DNA from: Verrucomicrobia bacterium UBA3841
GTDB lineage: Bacteria; Verrucomicrobiota; Kiritimatiellia; RFP12; UBA1067
DNA: 35,315 bases
Direction: 5' to 3'
NCBI GenBank assembly: GCA_002392765.1
Contig: DGHT01000012.1
Span: forward strand, 1 to 35,315
Shown: one piece after another, positions 24,896 through 33,350 of the stretch
Layout of the letters: each line of letters opens with the position of its first letter
Position numbering within the stretch: position 1 is the first letter of the stretch
Notes under the pieces: model-generated
Told to the model about the DNA's origin: nothing
Seen by the model: the letters and a program-made list of their open reading frames with translations, nothing else
The model's database searches: none
Program-made: the position numbers and the translations under genes

Positions 24896-26170
24896 ATGGA
24901 CAGAAGGGAATTTCTGGCTGGCGCGGCGCTGGCCGCGACAGGAGTGTTGACCCGGGCGGCGGGTTCGCCTGCAAAGCCGGATTCTGCAGATGCGCCTAGA
25001 ATCAACAGAAAAGGTGTGAAGCCCCGCAATCGTCGGCCTTACTCCGGCATCGACTGGTCAAAGGTCATTCAGATAAACGGCACGACCCACATGCACCAGC
25101 ACGCCGACGTGCTGGACACTGTCAAAGAGCACAATATCGAGTTTCTGACGCTCTCCAACTACTATCCCAGCATGCCCGCGCCCGCGCTGAAGGACATGAC
25201 CTCGCCCAAGGGATTGCCGACGAGCGATTGGCCGGTGATGGTTGACGGAAAGCGCGTCGCAGGGCCGTTCGACTGGAACAAGATTGTGTCGCAGTGGGAG
25301 GGAGAGATTCCGGAGGCAGACAGAAAGGCGTGGCCGCCTTATCCCTTTCAGGCGCCCTCAAGGCACTTCAACCCGAAAAATCTTCCGGCAGGGCTGCTTG
25401 AAGGCCCGAACGCCGAGCATCATGGTTTCAAGCTTAAGAACGGGCGAGACGCCGCGAGGCTGCATCTTTGCGCGCCCGGCAGCGCGTTTGCTTCCGGGAC
25501 TTTCGACGTCCGCAACCGCAAGCGCACCGTGTCGCACGGCTACTGCCCGGGGTCGGGTGAATTCTGGGGGACGGCGATAGACAGGATGATCGAGAAACTG
25601 ATCGTGTCCGACGGAGGCGGCGTGACGATAAACCACCCGACGTGGACGCATATAGACAAGGCGCTTCTCCTGGAACTGCTTGACTGGGATCCGCGCGTTC
25701 TCGGACTTGAGGTTTTCGAAAGCGGGACGAACAGCGAGAACTACTGGGACTGGGTGCTTGCGACGGGACGGCAGTGCTTCGGATTTTTCGTGCCAGACCA
25801 CGGGATGCACAACAAGGACTTTGGCGTCTGCGTCCTATTGGTCCGGGAGCGCACCGTTGAGGCGTGTCTTAGGGCATACCGAAGCGGCAACTTCTACGGT
25901 TCTGCGCACGGGCTCGGCGAACTTCGCTTCACGTCGATCGTGTTTGACGGCATGACAGTAAGGGCCACGACCGACAAGCCGTCGCGGCTTGAGGTGATAA
26001 CGGCTCGCGGCGTACGCAAGACGGTTGAAGGCACGTCGGTGGAGTGGACATGCCCGAAAGACAACAACGACCGCGAAGGCCCTGCAGTCGAGATATTCGC
26101 CAGAATCCGAGCGACCGCGCTCGACGGATGCGGGGAGCGGCTGTTCACCCAGGCGAGCATGCTTGTCTGA
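24896..26170 (+). CDS. Tat-exported PHP-like metal-dependent hydrolase
   Basis: This 424-residue protein begins MDRREFLAGAALAATG, a twin-arginine signal (R-R-E-F-L), so it is exported folded, in keeping with a metal cofactor. The first strand has GTTHMHQHAD and the middle has VTINHPTWTH and FVPDHGMHN. These histidine/aspartate clusters are expected of PHP-type phosphoesterase or amidohydrolase-like metal sites. A C-terminal beta domain follows (about 340-424). A clear GGAGA ribosome binding site (24882-24886) precedes the start. The natural substrate is unknown. Being last in the LamG-DUF4838 operon suggests a role in removing a substituent (for example phosphate) from the glycan, which is inference. 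Confidence 0.72.
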   Translation: MDRREFLAGAALAATGVLTRAAGSPAKPDSADAPRINRKGVKPRNRRPYSGIDWSKVIQINGTTHMHQHADVLDTVKEHNIEFLTLSNYYPSMPAPALKDMTSPKGLPTSDWPVMVDGKRVAGPFDWNKIVSQWEGEIPEADRKAWPPYPFQAPSRHFNPKNLPAGLLEGPNAEHHGFKLKNGRDAARLHLCAPGSAFASGTFDVRNRKRTVSHGYCPGSGEFWGTAIDRMIEKLIVSDGGGVTINHPTWTHIDKALLLELLDWDPRVLGLEVFESGTNSENYWDWVLATGRQCFGFFVPDHGMHNKDFGVCVLLVRERTVEACLRAYRSGNFYGSAHGLGELRFTSIVFDGMTVRATTDKPSRLEVITARGVRKTVEGTSVEWTCPKDNNDREGPAVEIFARIRATALDGCGERLFTQASMLV

Positions 26171-26190
26171 CGAACTGCGAGAAACAGGAA

Positions 26191-26219
26191 TTGCAGGGGC
26201 GGGGCATGTGGTGTATAAT
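26191..26219 (+). promoter_or_regulatory. Strong promoter of the GH127 gene cluster
   Basis: TTGCAG (26191-26196) and a perfect TATAAT (26214-26219) are 17 bases apart. The spacer and flanks (GGAATTGCA, then GGCAT, then GGTGTATAATG) resemble the two duplicated promoters at 19399 and 20060, although the left half of the palindrome is missing here. This is likely the main start for the following six genes. Confidence 0.85.
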
Positions 26220-26250
26220 GGCAGAGTGTGCAAAAAAAGGCAGGGGCAAT

Positions 26251-26286
26251 ATGCAAATGAGAACTGTGTGCGGAACAATCTCGGCG
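26251..26286 (+). repeat. Leader cassette copy 1 (GH127)
   Basis: ATGCAAATGAGAACTGTGTG followed by CGGAACAATC spans both possible start codons and the front of the signal peptide. It is nearly the same as 33353-33388, which opens an unrelated gene. Confidence 0.75.
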
Positions 26287-28119
26287 GCGGTCGCGTTCGC
26301 GGCGGCACCATGCGCAGCATCTGACGACCTCGGAATGGGTCGGAACGACGAATGGCGTTCGGTCCCCGTTGACCGCGTCAGGCTGAACGGCCCGCTTGGA
26401 CGGCGCATTGCGCTGACGGCAACGAACAACCTGATGAAGATAGACCTTGAAAAGGACTTCTTCGGCCCGTTCCGCAATAAGACGTCGAAGGAAGGCTTCA
26501 TCGGTCTCGGCAAGCTGCTCGACGGCGCGGCGTATCTCGCGAAGTACACGGGGCTTCCGGAAGTCATCGAGCGAAAGCGCGAGATTGCGCGCGCCCTTGC
26601 CGACACGCAGGACGCGGACGGCTACATCGGCTATTTCGCGCAGGAGAGCCGCATGAGCAAGCTGTGGGATCTCCACGAAATCGGCTTTATCCTTCAGGGG
26701 CTTGTCAGCGACTGGGAGCTGTTCGGAGAGAGGCAGTCCCTTGATGCGGCGCGCAAGGCGGCGGACTACGTGATGCGCCGCTGGCCGGACATGCCGGACG
26801 GGTGGGAGTTTGACAACATCACTGACCGCGAGACGACGCTCGGACTTGCGCATGGCTTCATCCGCCTGGCCGCCGTCACGGGTGAAATGAAATATCTGGA
26901 CTTCGCGAAAAACGAACGCGCATTGATGGACTGGAATGCGCCTATCGTTCTCGGGCGTTGCGGCATGCTTTACGGACAGGCATACGGATTCCTCGGAACG
27001 GCGCTCGAGCAGCTGGAGATATACGGGCGAGAGGCAAACCCGAAGCTTCTGCGCACCTCCTTCCGCGCACTTGACCACATGACGCGCAACGACGGGCTGC
27101 TCATAGACGGCACGGGCGGAATCGCGGAATGCTGGACGGACGACCAGGACGGCGAGGGCTGCGTCGGAGAGACGTGCCAGATTGCGTTCCAGTTCCTGTT
27201 CTACGACCGTCTCCTTCGCCTCGGACAGGGCGACGCGGCGCTGCTCGGCGACCTGATGGAGCGCCTTGCGTACAACGCTCTTCCCGCCGCTCAGAGCCGC
27301 AACGGGCGGCAATTGAGGTACTACACCCCGCTCAACGGGGAGCGTAAGTATTTCGATAGAGACGCCTACTGCTGTCCAAACAACTTCCGCCGCGCAATGG
27401 GGCGTCTGCCGGGGTATGTCTATTACGAGAAAGACGGCGGCATCATGGCGAACCTCTTCGAGGCCTCCGAGGCCCAGCTTGACGTCGGCGCGACAAAGGT
27501 CATGGTGAAGTGCGAGACGGACTATCCGGCATCGGGGAAGATAGCCTACACGCTTGAGCCTGACGCTCCCGCGCAGTTTGCGTTCATGTTCCGCCTGCCG
27601 AAGTGGTGCAAGGCGCCGAAGGTGGAGGTGAACGGCAAGCCTGTCACGTATCCGTGCGCCCCCGGAGAAATCCTCTCGCTGCCGCGCGTGTGGAAGAAGG
27701 GCGACGGGATTACCATCGACTTTCCGATGGAGATCCGCTGCGTCAAGGGGCGCAAGCGCCAGAGCGGGCGCTTTGCCGTTATGCGCGGCCCGCTTCTCTA
27801 CGCGCTCGACACGAGGCGAATCGAGGGCTTTGAAAAGACGCATCCGCTCGACGCTGCGGCGGTAGTGATGCTGGATCCTGCGCAGCTCGAGTTCAGGGCC
27901 GGTTCTGACGGCGGCAGGGCCGGATTCTGCGGCACCGCCATTGCCACGCGATGCGCCAACGTCGACTGGGCCCGCAGGATCAAACCGACGGATCCTGAAA
28001 TCCTGCTTACCGAGTTCGCGGACGAGGAAGATACGCTTACGTACTTCCGCACGCCCGACCCGGACAGTCCGCTTCTCGTTGACGACGAACTGTTCGGGAA
28101 AACAAGACGCTGCCACTGA
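26251..28119 (+). CDS. Exported GH127-family glycosidase (beta-L-arabinofuranosidase type)
   Basis: This 622-residue protein (or 620 from the second ATG at 26257) has signal peptide MRTVCGTISAAVAFAAAPCAA. The (alpha/alpha)6 barrel and C-terminal beta domains fit GH127 (DUF1680). Zinc and catalytic residues known in the family are present: Glu307 and Cys309 in GETCQ, and Cys374-Cys375 in YCCPNN, the first of which would be the nucleophile. The acid/base should be Glu302 or Glu293 in the segment before GETC. GH127 removes beta-L-arabinofuranose from glycoproteins or plant glycans, in harmony with the arabinose operon upstream. The related GH146 cannot be fully excluded. The 5' end carries the leader cassette shared with four unrelated genes downstream. 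Confidence 0.9.
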   Translation: MQMRTVCGTISAAVAFAAAPCAASDDLGMGRNDEWRSVPVDRVRLNGPLGRRIALTATNNLMKIDLEKDFFGPFRNKTSKEGFIGLGKLLDGAAYLAKYTGLPEVIERKREIARALADTQDADGYIGYFAQESRMSKLWDLHEIGFILQGLVSDWELFGERQSLDAARKAADYVMRRWPDMPDGWEFDNITDRETTLGLAHGFIRLAAVTGEMKYLDFAKNERALMDWNAPIVLGRCGMLYGQAYGFLGTALEQLEIYGREANPKLLRTSFRALDHMTRNDGLLIDGTGGIAECWTDDQDGEGCVGETCQIAFQFLFYDRLLRLGQGDAALLGDLMERLAYNALPAAQSRNGRQLRYYTPLNGERKYFDRDAYCCPNNFRRAMGRLPGYVYYEKDGGIMANLFEASEAQLDVGATKVMVKCETDYPASGKIAYTLEPDAPAQFAFMFRLPKWCKAPKVEVNGKPVTYPCAPGEILSLPRVWKKGDGITIDFPMEIRCVKGRKRQSGRFAVMRGPLLYALDTRRIEGFEKTHPLDAAAVVMLDPAQLEFRAGSDGGRAGFCGTAIATRCANVDWARRIKPTDPEILLTEFADEEDTLTYFRTPDPDSPLLVDDELFGKTRRCH

Positions 28120-28141
28120 CAATGGGGGAGATGGCGGGAAA

Positions 28142-28171
28142 ATGAGAACTATATGCGGAACAATCTTGGCG
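28142..28171 (+). repeat. Leader cassette copy 2 (GH20 copy 2)
   Basis: ATGAGAACTATATGCGGAAC followed by AATCTTGGCG. The ATGCAA part before it is absent here. This leader differs completely from that of the paralogous GH20 at 13403. Confidence 0.75.
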
Positions 28172-29749
28172 GCAGGCACTGCGCTTTATGCATGGGCGCG
28201 TCAGGCATCTGTTGATCCTGCCCTTGTGCCCGCGCCGCGCGAGTTCGCGGCGGGAGGCGGCTCGTTGTCGGTTACGTCGAAAGTTTCGTATTCGTGCGTC
28301 GATTGGTACGACTTCGACCGTGTCGGACAGTGCCTCGCAGAGGCCGGGGCGGAGGTTTCTCGCGATGTGTTGCTGCCGCCGGAAGGGTATCTGCTCACAG
28401 TCGCCGGAAAGGGGATCTCGATAGCCGCCGCCGATGATGCCGGCGAGTTCTACGCCCGGCAGACGCTCCGCCAGATGGCAGTCCTGACCGGCACGAATTC
28501 CGTGTCGATTCCCTGCTGCACGGTGCGAGACTGGCCGGCCTTCCGCTGGCGCGGCGTTCTTGTTGACGAGGCACGGAATTTCCTCGGAAAGGAAATCCTG
28601 TTCAAGATCATCGACACGATGGCTATGCACAAGTTGAACGTCCTCCACTGGCATCTCACGGACGACCAGGGATGGCGGCTGGAGTTGAAACGCCATCCGG
28701 AACTCGTCGAATACGGCGCGTCAAGGCCGCGATCCGTTCGTTTCGGAACCCATGCGAGCTGGAAACCGCCGGAAAGCAAAATTGAGTTCGATTTCAACAG
28801 CGACAGGTACGGGCCGTTCTTCCACTCCCGAGAGGATGTGAAGGAGATACTTGCGTACGCAAAGGCGCGGCACATAACGGTCGTGCCTGAGATAGAGCTT
28901 CCGGGGCACGTCCGCGCGCTCCTGGCCGCACATCCGGAGTTCGTCTGCGAAGGGACGACGCACGGACGCGATCCTGCTGCGGAGTGGGGCGTGCAGAAGG
29001 AGGTTTTGTGCGTTGGAAACGACAAGGCCGTGCAGCTCTTCGAGGAGATATTCGACGAGGTCTGCGAGCTTTTCCCGGATTCGCCGTTTATCCATATCGG
29101 CGGAGACGAGTGCCCCCGCGACAACTGGAAGAAATGTCCGAAATGTCAGACGAGGATGAAGGCAGAGGGCCTATCGGACGAGAATGGACTTCAGGGGTGG
29201 ATTGTCTCACGAATGGTGCGGCATCTTGAAAAGAGGGGGAAGCGGGCCGCAGGGTGGGACGAAGTCCTTGCCGGAGACGTTCCAAAATCGACGGTCGGCA
29301 TGGTGTGGCGCAGTTCCTCAAAAGGCGGAGCGGGGACTGAATACGTGTCTGCGGCGGAGGCGATCGGACGAGGCCACGACATGGTGATGGCTCCGAACGA
29401 ATACTGCTATCTTGACTATACGCAGGATATCCCGCACGATCCGTACCCGTATTACTCTCCGTGGAACGCAGACAAGTCCCTCTCGCTCGAAAAGGCGTAT
29501 TCGTTCGATCCGTGCGCCGGGATCCCGGCGGAATGCCGCAGTCGCGTCCTGGGCGGACAGTTCTGCGTCTGGGGCGAATCAACGTTCAACATCTTCGACT
29601 TTGAATGGAAGGCCTGGCCGAGAGGATGCGCAATCGCGGAGGTTCTCTGGCTCGGCGACGCGAAGCCCGGATTCGACGACTTCCGTCGCCGGATGGAGGC
29701 GCACCGCATCCGCCTTCTTGACGCGCACGTCAACTGCGCCCCGTTCTAG
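28142..29749 (+). CDS. Exported GH20 beta-N-acetylhexosaminidase, copy 2
   Basis: This 535-residue protein is a close paralogue of 13403-14989. The catalytic pair is Asp322-Glu323 in HIGGDE, with VVPEIELPGH, LHWHLTDDQGW and FEWKAWPRGCAIAEVLW. Homology between the copies begins at ALVPA-x-REFAAG, just after the signal peptides, and continues through the stop into TAGCGGCGCATGA, which follows both genes. The signal peptide itself (MRTICGTILAAGTALYAWA) is the cassette type of this cluster. The ATG at 28142 is 22 bases after the GH127 stop, and a longer in-frame extension upstream overlaps GH127 and is rejected. Same reaction as copy 1. Two copies may differ in linkage preference or in regulation. 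Confidence 0.93.
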   Translation: MRTICGTILAAGTALYAWARQASVDPALVPAPREFAAGGGSLSVTSKVSYSCVDWYDFDRVGQCLAEAGAEVSRDVLLPPEGYLLTVAGKGISIAAADDAGEFYARQTLRQMAVLTGTNSVSIPCCTVRDWPAFRWRGVLVDEARNFLGKEILFKIIDTMAMHKLNVLHWHLTDDQGWRLELKRHPELVEYGASRPRSVRFGTHASWKPPESKIEFDFNSDRYGPFFHSREDVKEILAYAKARHITVVPEIELPGHVRALLAAHPEFVCEGTTHGRDPAAEWGVQKEVLCVGNDKAVQLFEEIFDEVCELFPDSPFIHIGGDECPRDNWKKCPKCQTRMKAEGLSDENGLQGWIVSRMVRHLEKRGKRAAGWDEVLAGDVPKSTVGMVWRSSSKGGAGTEYVSAAEAIGRGHDMVMAPNEYCYLDYTQDIPHDPYPYYSPWNADKSLSLEKAYSFDPCAGIPAECRSRVLGGQFCVWGESTFNIFDFEWKAWPRGCAIAEVLWLGDAKPGFDDFRRRMEAHRIRLLDAHVNCAPF

Positions 29750-29804
29750 CGGCGCATGACTGTAATATGGTATGGTATACGCCGTGTAAAAAGGAAGCGT
29801 CTTG

Positions 29805-30296
29805 ATGAAGACAAAGGCAAAATTACCAGAGATAAGAATTCTCTGCGGAACAATTCTTGCGGCGTTCGCGTTCTGCGTTGCGGCGGCGCCTTTTCTTCCG
29901 GCTTCCGCCGAAACCGTCCGCACCAGGTACGGAACGGCCGAATACGTGAAGCATGTCCCTGATTCCAAGACGCAGGTCGCCGCCGTGCTGTATGCGCTGA
30001 CCGGCGATATCGGGGATGCCGCGCGCTGCCCCGTGGCCAAGCTGAATGCGCGCGGTTACGGCGTCGTGATGCTTGACTGCACGAAACTTTCCGGCGACAG
30101 GGGCGCGGCGTGGGCTGCAGCGATCAAGGCGGTCAAGGCCGCGCTCGCGTCCGACCGCGACATCGACGCGGACGCGATCGGCGTCGTGCTCGACAAGACG
30201 GAGCGGCATGTAAAGTCAACCGCGGACGCCATGCGGGAAAGGGCGGCGGAACTGATTTTGAAGTATGGTGACAAAGCAAATGGAGCAACAAAATGA
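29805..30296 (+). CDS. Small exported protein, possible alpha/beta-hydrolase relic
   Basis: This 163-residue protein has a long signal peptide (cleavage near PASAE, about residue 35), preceded by a good AAGGA ribosome binding site. The rest has the rhythm of the first half of an alpha/beta hydrolase: AAVLYALTGDIGDA, then LNARGYGVVMLDC, then WAAAIKAVKAAL and DIDADAIGVVL. In true esterases this last strand leads into G-x-S-x-G, whereas here it reads GVVLDKTERH and the protein ends soon after. No nucleophile, acid or histidine triad remains. I do not recognise a family. It could be a truncated hydrolase or a small binding protein. The stop overlaps the next start by four bases. Confidence 0.6.
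   Translation: MKTKAKLPEIRILCGTILAAFAFCVAAAPFLPASAETVRTRYGTAEYVKHVPDSKTQVAAVLYALTGDIGDAARCPVAKLNARGYGVVMLDCTKLSGDRGAAWAAAIKAVKAALASDRDIDADAIGVVLDKTERHVKSTADAMRERAAELILKYGDKANGATK
29834..29869 (+). repeat. Leader cassette copy 3 (small exported protein)
   Basis: AAGAATTCTCTGCGGAACAA followed by TTCTTGCGGCG is placed ten codons inside the gene rather than at its start, after MKTKAKLPEI. The protein level match is I-L-C-G-T-I-L-A-A. Confidence 0.65.
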
Positions 30297-31675
30297 ACAG
30301 ACGTGGATTTATAAGAACAGCTTGCGTTGCAACTTTGGCGGTCTTCACAGCCGCCGCATGCGCCGCAACAGGGCCTGAGCGCGACTATTTCAACGATGCG
30401 GCGTTCCGGCGCGAATACCGCGACGGTGCGGTGGAGATCGCACGCCGCAAGATGTCGTCCGACGAGCAAAAACGTGTGAAGTCCGGCGTAGAGGCGTCGT
30501 TCAAGGTCCGCGAGCGAATCTCCACGGGTGGAGGCTTTTCTGGATTTTTCGTGTGGGATTCGGCATTCGGCGTCCTGTGGGGAAGATATGTAGATGGTAT
30601 GCCCGTCCACGGAACGCTGGACAACTTATACGAACTTCAGCAGCCGGACGGCTTCATCTGCCGCGAATACGACGGATCGGGTCGTCCGATGTGGAAGAGC
30701 GACCATCCGATAGCCTACAACCCGCCGATTCTCGCGTGGGCGGAAATCGAGCTGTTCCGCAGCGGGAAGTCCGACATGGAGCGGCTTCAAACGGTCTATC
30801 CGAAGCTCGTCAAGTTCCACGAATGCTATGACAGAAATCTGAAGCGCCCCGACGGGCTATACTTCAGCGACATACTCGGATGCGGTATGGATGACCTGAA
30901 GCGCTGGCCGCAAGGGATGTCCCGCGAAGACCTCAAGCGCGGCGGCATCGAGTTCACGAAGGCGAATCTCCACCTGTGGTCGGAGAGGTTCTGGCCCGGA
31001 TGGATGTCCAAGATTGTCCCGGAACACACGTGGAACCGACAGGCCGCGTGGATTGACATGTCCGCGCAGATGGCGTTCGACTGCATGAACCTGGCGGACA
31101 TCGCCAAGACAATCGGCAAGAACGACGACGCGCGGGAATGGATGCGGGAATACCGGCGTATAAAGGACCTTGTGAACGAAAAGTGCTGGGACGAGACGAC
31201 CGGCTACTATTACGACTACTACGACGGCGGACTCATCATGCGCAAGCACGCAGGCGCGTTCTGGACGCTCCTTGCGAAGATACCGGATCAGGGACGCCTC
31301 GAACGCATGGTGAAGACCATAACTGACCCCCGCTGCTTCGGCCGCGAACTCGGGCCGCCTGCGCTTTCGGCGGACGATCCGGACTACAACATTATATTGG
31401 GATATTGGCAGGGACCTGTGTGGCCGCCGACTACATATGTGCTTGTCTGCGGACTTCGCGCCTGCGGGCAGGCGGATGTCGCGCGCAAGATTGCGCACGA
31501 CTGGTACAACGCCAACGCCGAACTATTCGTGCGCGAGAAGACGGTGTTCGAGAACATCCCGCCGGATTGGGAATACGTCGGCAAGAAGCGCCGTTACGGT
31601 GCTCGTGATTTCTGTGGCTGGGGCGCGCTCGCTCCCGTCGCACTGCCCACCGAATGGCCGTTGAAAACAAAGTGA
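30293..31675 (+). CDS. Exported GH37/GH63-like (alpha/alpha)6 glycosidase
   Basis: This 460-residue protein starts MNRRGFIRTACVATLAVF, a possible Tat signal. The AAAC that follows could also be a lipobox. Barrel motifs of the trehalase / mannosylglycerate-hydrolase-like group are clear: FFVWDSAFGVLW (about 85-96), GCGMDDLKRWPQG, the long helix ETTGYYYDYY, GYWQGPVWPPTTYVLV (about 369-384) and the end RRYGARDFCGWGALAP. Asp in GMDD and a Glu near ENIPPDWE are candidate catalytic acids by comparison with GH37/GH63. The substrate is an alpha-linked sugar by family tendency, not more specific. The gene overlaps the preceding small gene by ATGA, so the two are coupled. Confidence 0.82.
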   Translation: MNRRGFIRTACVATLAVFTAAACAATGPERDYFNDAAFRREYRDGAVEIARRKMSSDEQKRVKSGVEASFKVRERISTGGGFSGFFVWDSAFGVLWGRYVDGMPVHGTLDNLYELQQPDGFICREYDGSGRPMWKSDHPIAYNPPILAWAEIELFRSGKSDMERLQTVYPKLVKFHECYDRNLKRPDGLYFSDILGCGMDDLKRWPQGMSREDLKRGGIEFTKANLHLWSERFWPGWMSKIVPEHTWNRQAAWIDMSAQMAFDCMNLADIAKTIGKNDDAREWMREYRRIKDLVNEKCWDETTGYYYDYYDGGLIMRKHAGAFWTLLAKIPDQGRLERMVKTITDPRCFGRELGPPALSADDPDYNIILGYWQGPVWPPTTYVLVCGLRACGQADVARKIAHDWYNANAELFVREKTVFENIPPDWEYVGKKRRYGARDFCGWGALAPVALPTEWPLKTK

Positions 31676-31706
31676 AAAACGATGGTGTACAAAATGCTGG
31701 GAGAAT

Positions 31707-31741
31707 ATGCAAATGAAAAACATATACGGAACAATAATGGC
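31707..31741 (+). repeat. Leader cassette copy 4
   Basis: ATGCAAATGAAAAACATATA followed by CGGAACAATAATG is the most divergent copy with the full ATGCAAATG start. GGGAG lies better for the second ATG at 31713 than for the first. Confidence 0.65.
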
Positions 31742-33350
31742 GGCGACGGTCGCCTTGGTCGCGGTTGTGGCGGATGCCGAAAGTGGACGCCCCTGGGGCG
31801 TCGCGCCGGACGGGACGGTATGGACAGACCACTCGACGCGATTCATAAACGCGCCGGCCCTGAAGTTCGCGGACGTGCAGGGCGCGACGGCGTACATAGG
31901 TGAGGTCATTGACGATTTCCACAGGATGTTCGCGGTCACGAGCGCAACGAGCGTCGTGTCGCTTGAACCTGTCTGGAAAGACCTCCCCGTGGGGTACGTT
32001 ACGGTCATTTGCCGCGCCGCCGGGAGCGACGGAAAGTGCGCTGGTGAGGCAGGGCGGCGCACGCTGTGGAAGAAGGCCGGGTTTGTGCCGGAACGGCTGG
32101 AGAAGCAGGCGATGTCATACGGCCTTGCGCACACGCGCATTTTTGAATGCTATCTCGGGTTCGAGCAGACGAAGAAGCTGGCCTCCACAGGGGAGCTAGA
32201 CCTCGACTCCTACCCGCTCAACGGCTACCCGTCGAGGATGCTGGCCGCTGAGATAGCGGCAATATGCAGGTTCGCCGAGACGAAGACGATGGACGAGAGC
32301 GATTTAGCCGCCCAGCTCGACATCGCCAGAAAGGCGGGCGACTTCCTGATATCGTATTCCGTTCCGGCCGGTCAACCGTTGGAATATATGCCGCGCACAT
32401 ACCACGAGCGCGGCAGCGAATACGGCAGGTTCAAGGGCGAGCAGGATCGCATCCACCTCGTCTATCCCGCGCAGGCGGGTGTCGCGCTGGTCGCCCTGCA
32501 CAAGGCGACGAGTGACGACAAGTACCTTGAAGCAGCCAAGCGCATCGCCCGCACTTATATCCGCCTTCAGGAGAAGGACGGCACATGGCCGATGATGCTC
32601 AACGCGCAGACCGGCAAGCCCTACAACGCGAACAGGCTCGTGCCGCTGAACGTCATGCTGTTCATGGAGGTTCTCCACGACGCCACCGGAGACGGATCCT
32701 TCCGTGGATGCTCCGACCGCGCGTTTGCCTTCCTCGAGAACGGGCCTATGAAGAACTGGAACTGGGAGGGGCAGTTCGAGGACGGCGCGAAGCAGAAGGT
32801 GACGACTCACAGGAACCTCTCGAACTTCCCCGCCAACATGACGGCGTCGTATCTCGTGAAGCGCTTCCCGGACGATCCGGCGCGGATTGCCCAGGCCGAG
32901 GAGCTGTGCCGGTTCGTGGAAGATCAGTTCGTCGATTGGGAGCCGCCGTACGACCACGGGCGCAGTGCCGTGGAATATGGTCGCGAGGACGACGGATCGT
33001 GGGACTGGTTCTGCCGTCCGACGTCGAAGTGGTGTACCCCTTGCGTAGAGGAGCAGTACATGTGCTACGTGCCGGTGGACGAATCGGCGGCGAAGACCAT
33101 AAACACGCTTCTCGACGTCTGGGAGGCGACGGGCAAGGACATCTACCTCCAGAAGGCGAAGGCTCTCGGCGATGCGCAGACGAGGATGGTCGAGCCTGAC
33201 GGCTTCATCAACACATGGTCGCTGAAGGGCGTCCGCCGCAACGACCACCGCCACCATACGTGGATAAGCTGCACGATGGAGACGATGTCTGTCCTCGGCC
33301 GCCTGGCCGAAGCGGAGAAGGGTCAACGTCGAAAGGAAGGGCGGAAATGA
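31707..33350 (+). CDS. Exported (alpha/alpha)-toroid protein of unknown family
   Basis: This 547-residue protein (or 545 from ATG 31713) has signal peptide MKNIYGTIMAATVALVAVVADA. The body is helical hairpins of the type seen in (alpha/alpha)6 glycan-active enzymes such as GH88/GH105 or uronate lyases and epimerases: YPAQAGVALVALHKATSDDKYLEAAKRIARTYI, then KDGTWPMMLNAQTG, then WDWFCRPTSKWCTPCVEEQY and RRNDHRHHTWISCTMETM. I cannot assign it to a named family. The conserved Trp/Asp/His patches suggest an enzyme acting on a sugar. The stop overlaps the start of the next gene (ATGA at 33347-33350), so it is part of the cluster operon. Confidence 0.7.
   Translation: MQMKNIYGTIMAATVALVAVVADAESGRPWGVAPDGTVWTDHSTRFINAPALKFADVQGATAYIGEVIDDFHRMFAVTSATSVVSLEPVWKDLPVGYVTVICRAAGSDGKCAGEAGRRTLWKKAGFVPERLEKQAMSYGLAHTRIFECYLGFEQTKKLASTGELDLDSYPLNGYPSRMLAAEIAAICRFAETKTMDESDLAAQLDIARKAGDFLISYSVPAGQPLEYMPRTYHERGSEYGRFKGEQDRIHLVYPAQAGVALVALHKATSDDKYLEAAKRIARTYIRLQEKDGTWPMMLNAQTGKPYNANRLVPLNVMLFMEVLHDATGDGSFRGCSDRAFAFLENGPMKNWNWEGQFEDGAKQKVTTHRNLSNFPANMTASYLVKRFPDDPARIAQAEELCRFVEDQFVDWEPPYDHGRSAVEYGREDDGSWDWFCRPTSKWCTPCVEEQYMCYVPVDESAAKTINTLLDVWEATGKDIYLQKAKALGDAQTRMVEPDGFINTWSLKGVRRNDHRHHTWISCTMETMSVLGRLAEAEKGQRRKEGRK

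Noticed and set aside
27941..28141. N-terminal extension of the second GH20
   Set aside because: The extra 67 codons overlap the end of GH127 in another frame. The ATG at 28142 begins a proper signal peptide matching the leader cassette.
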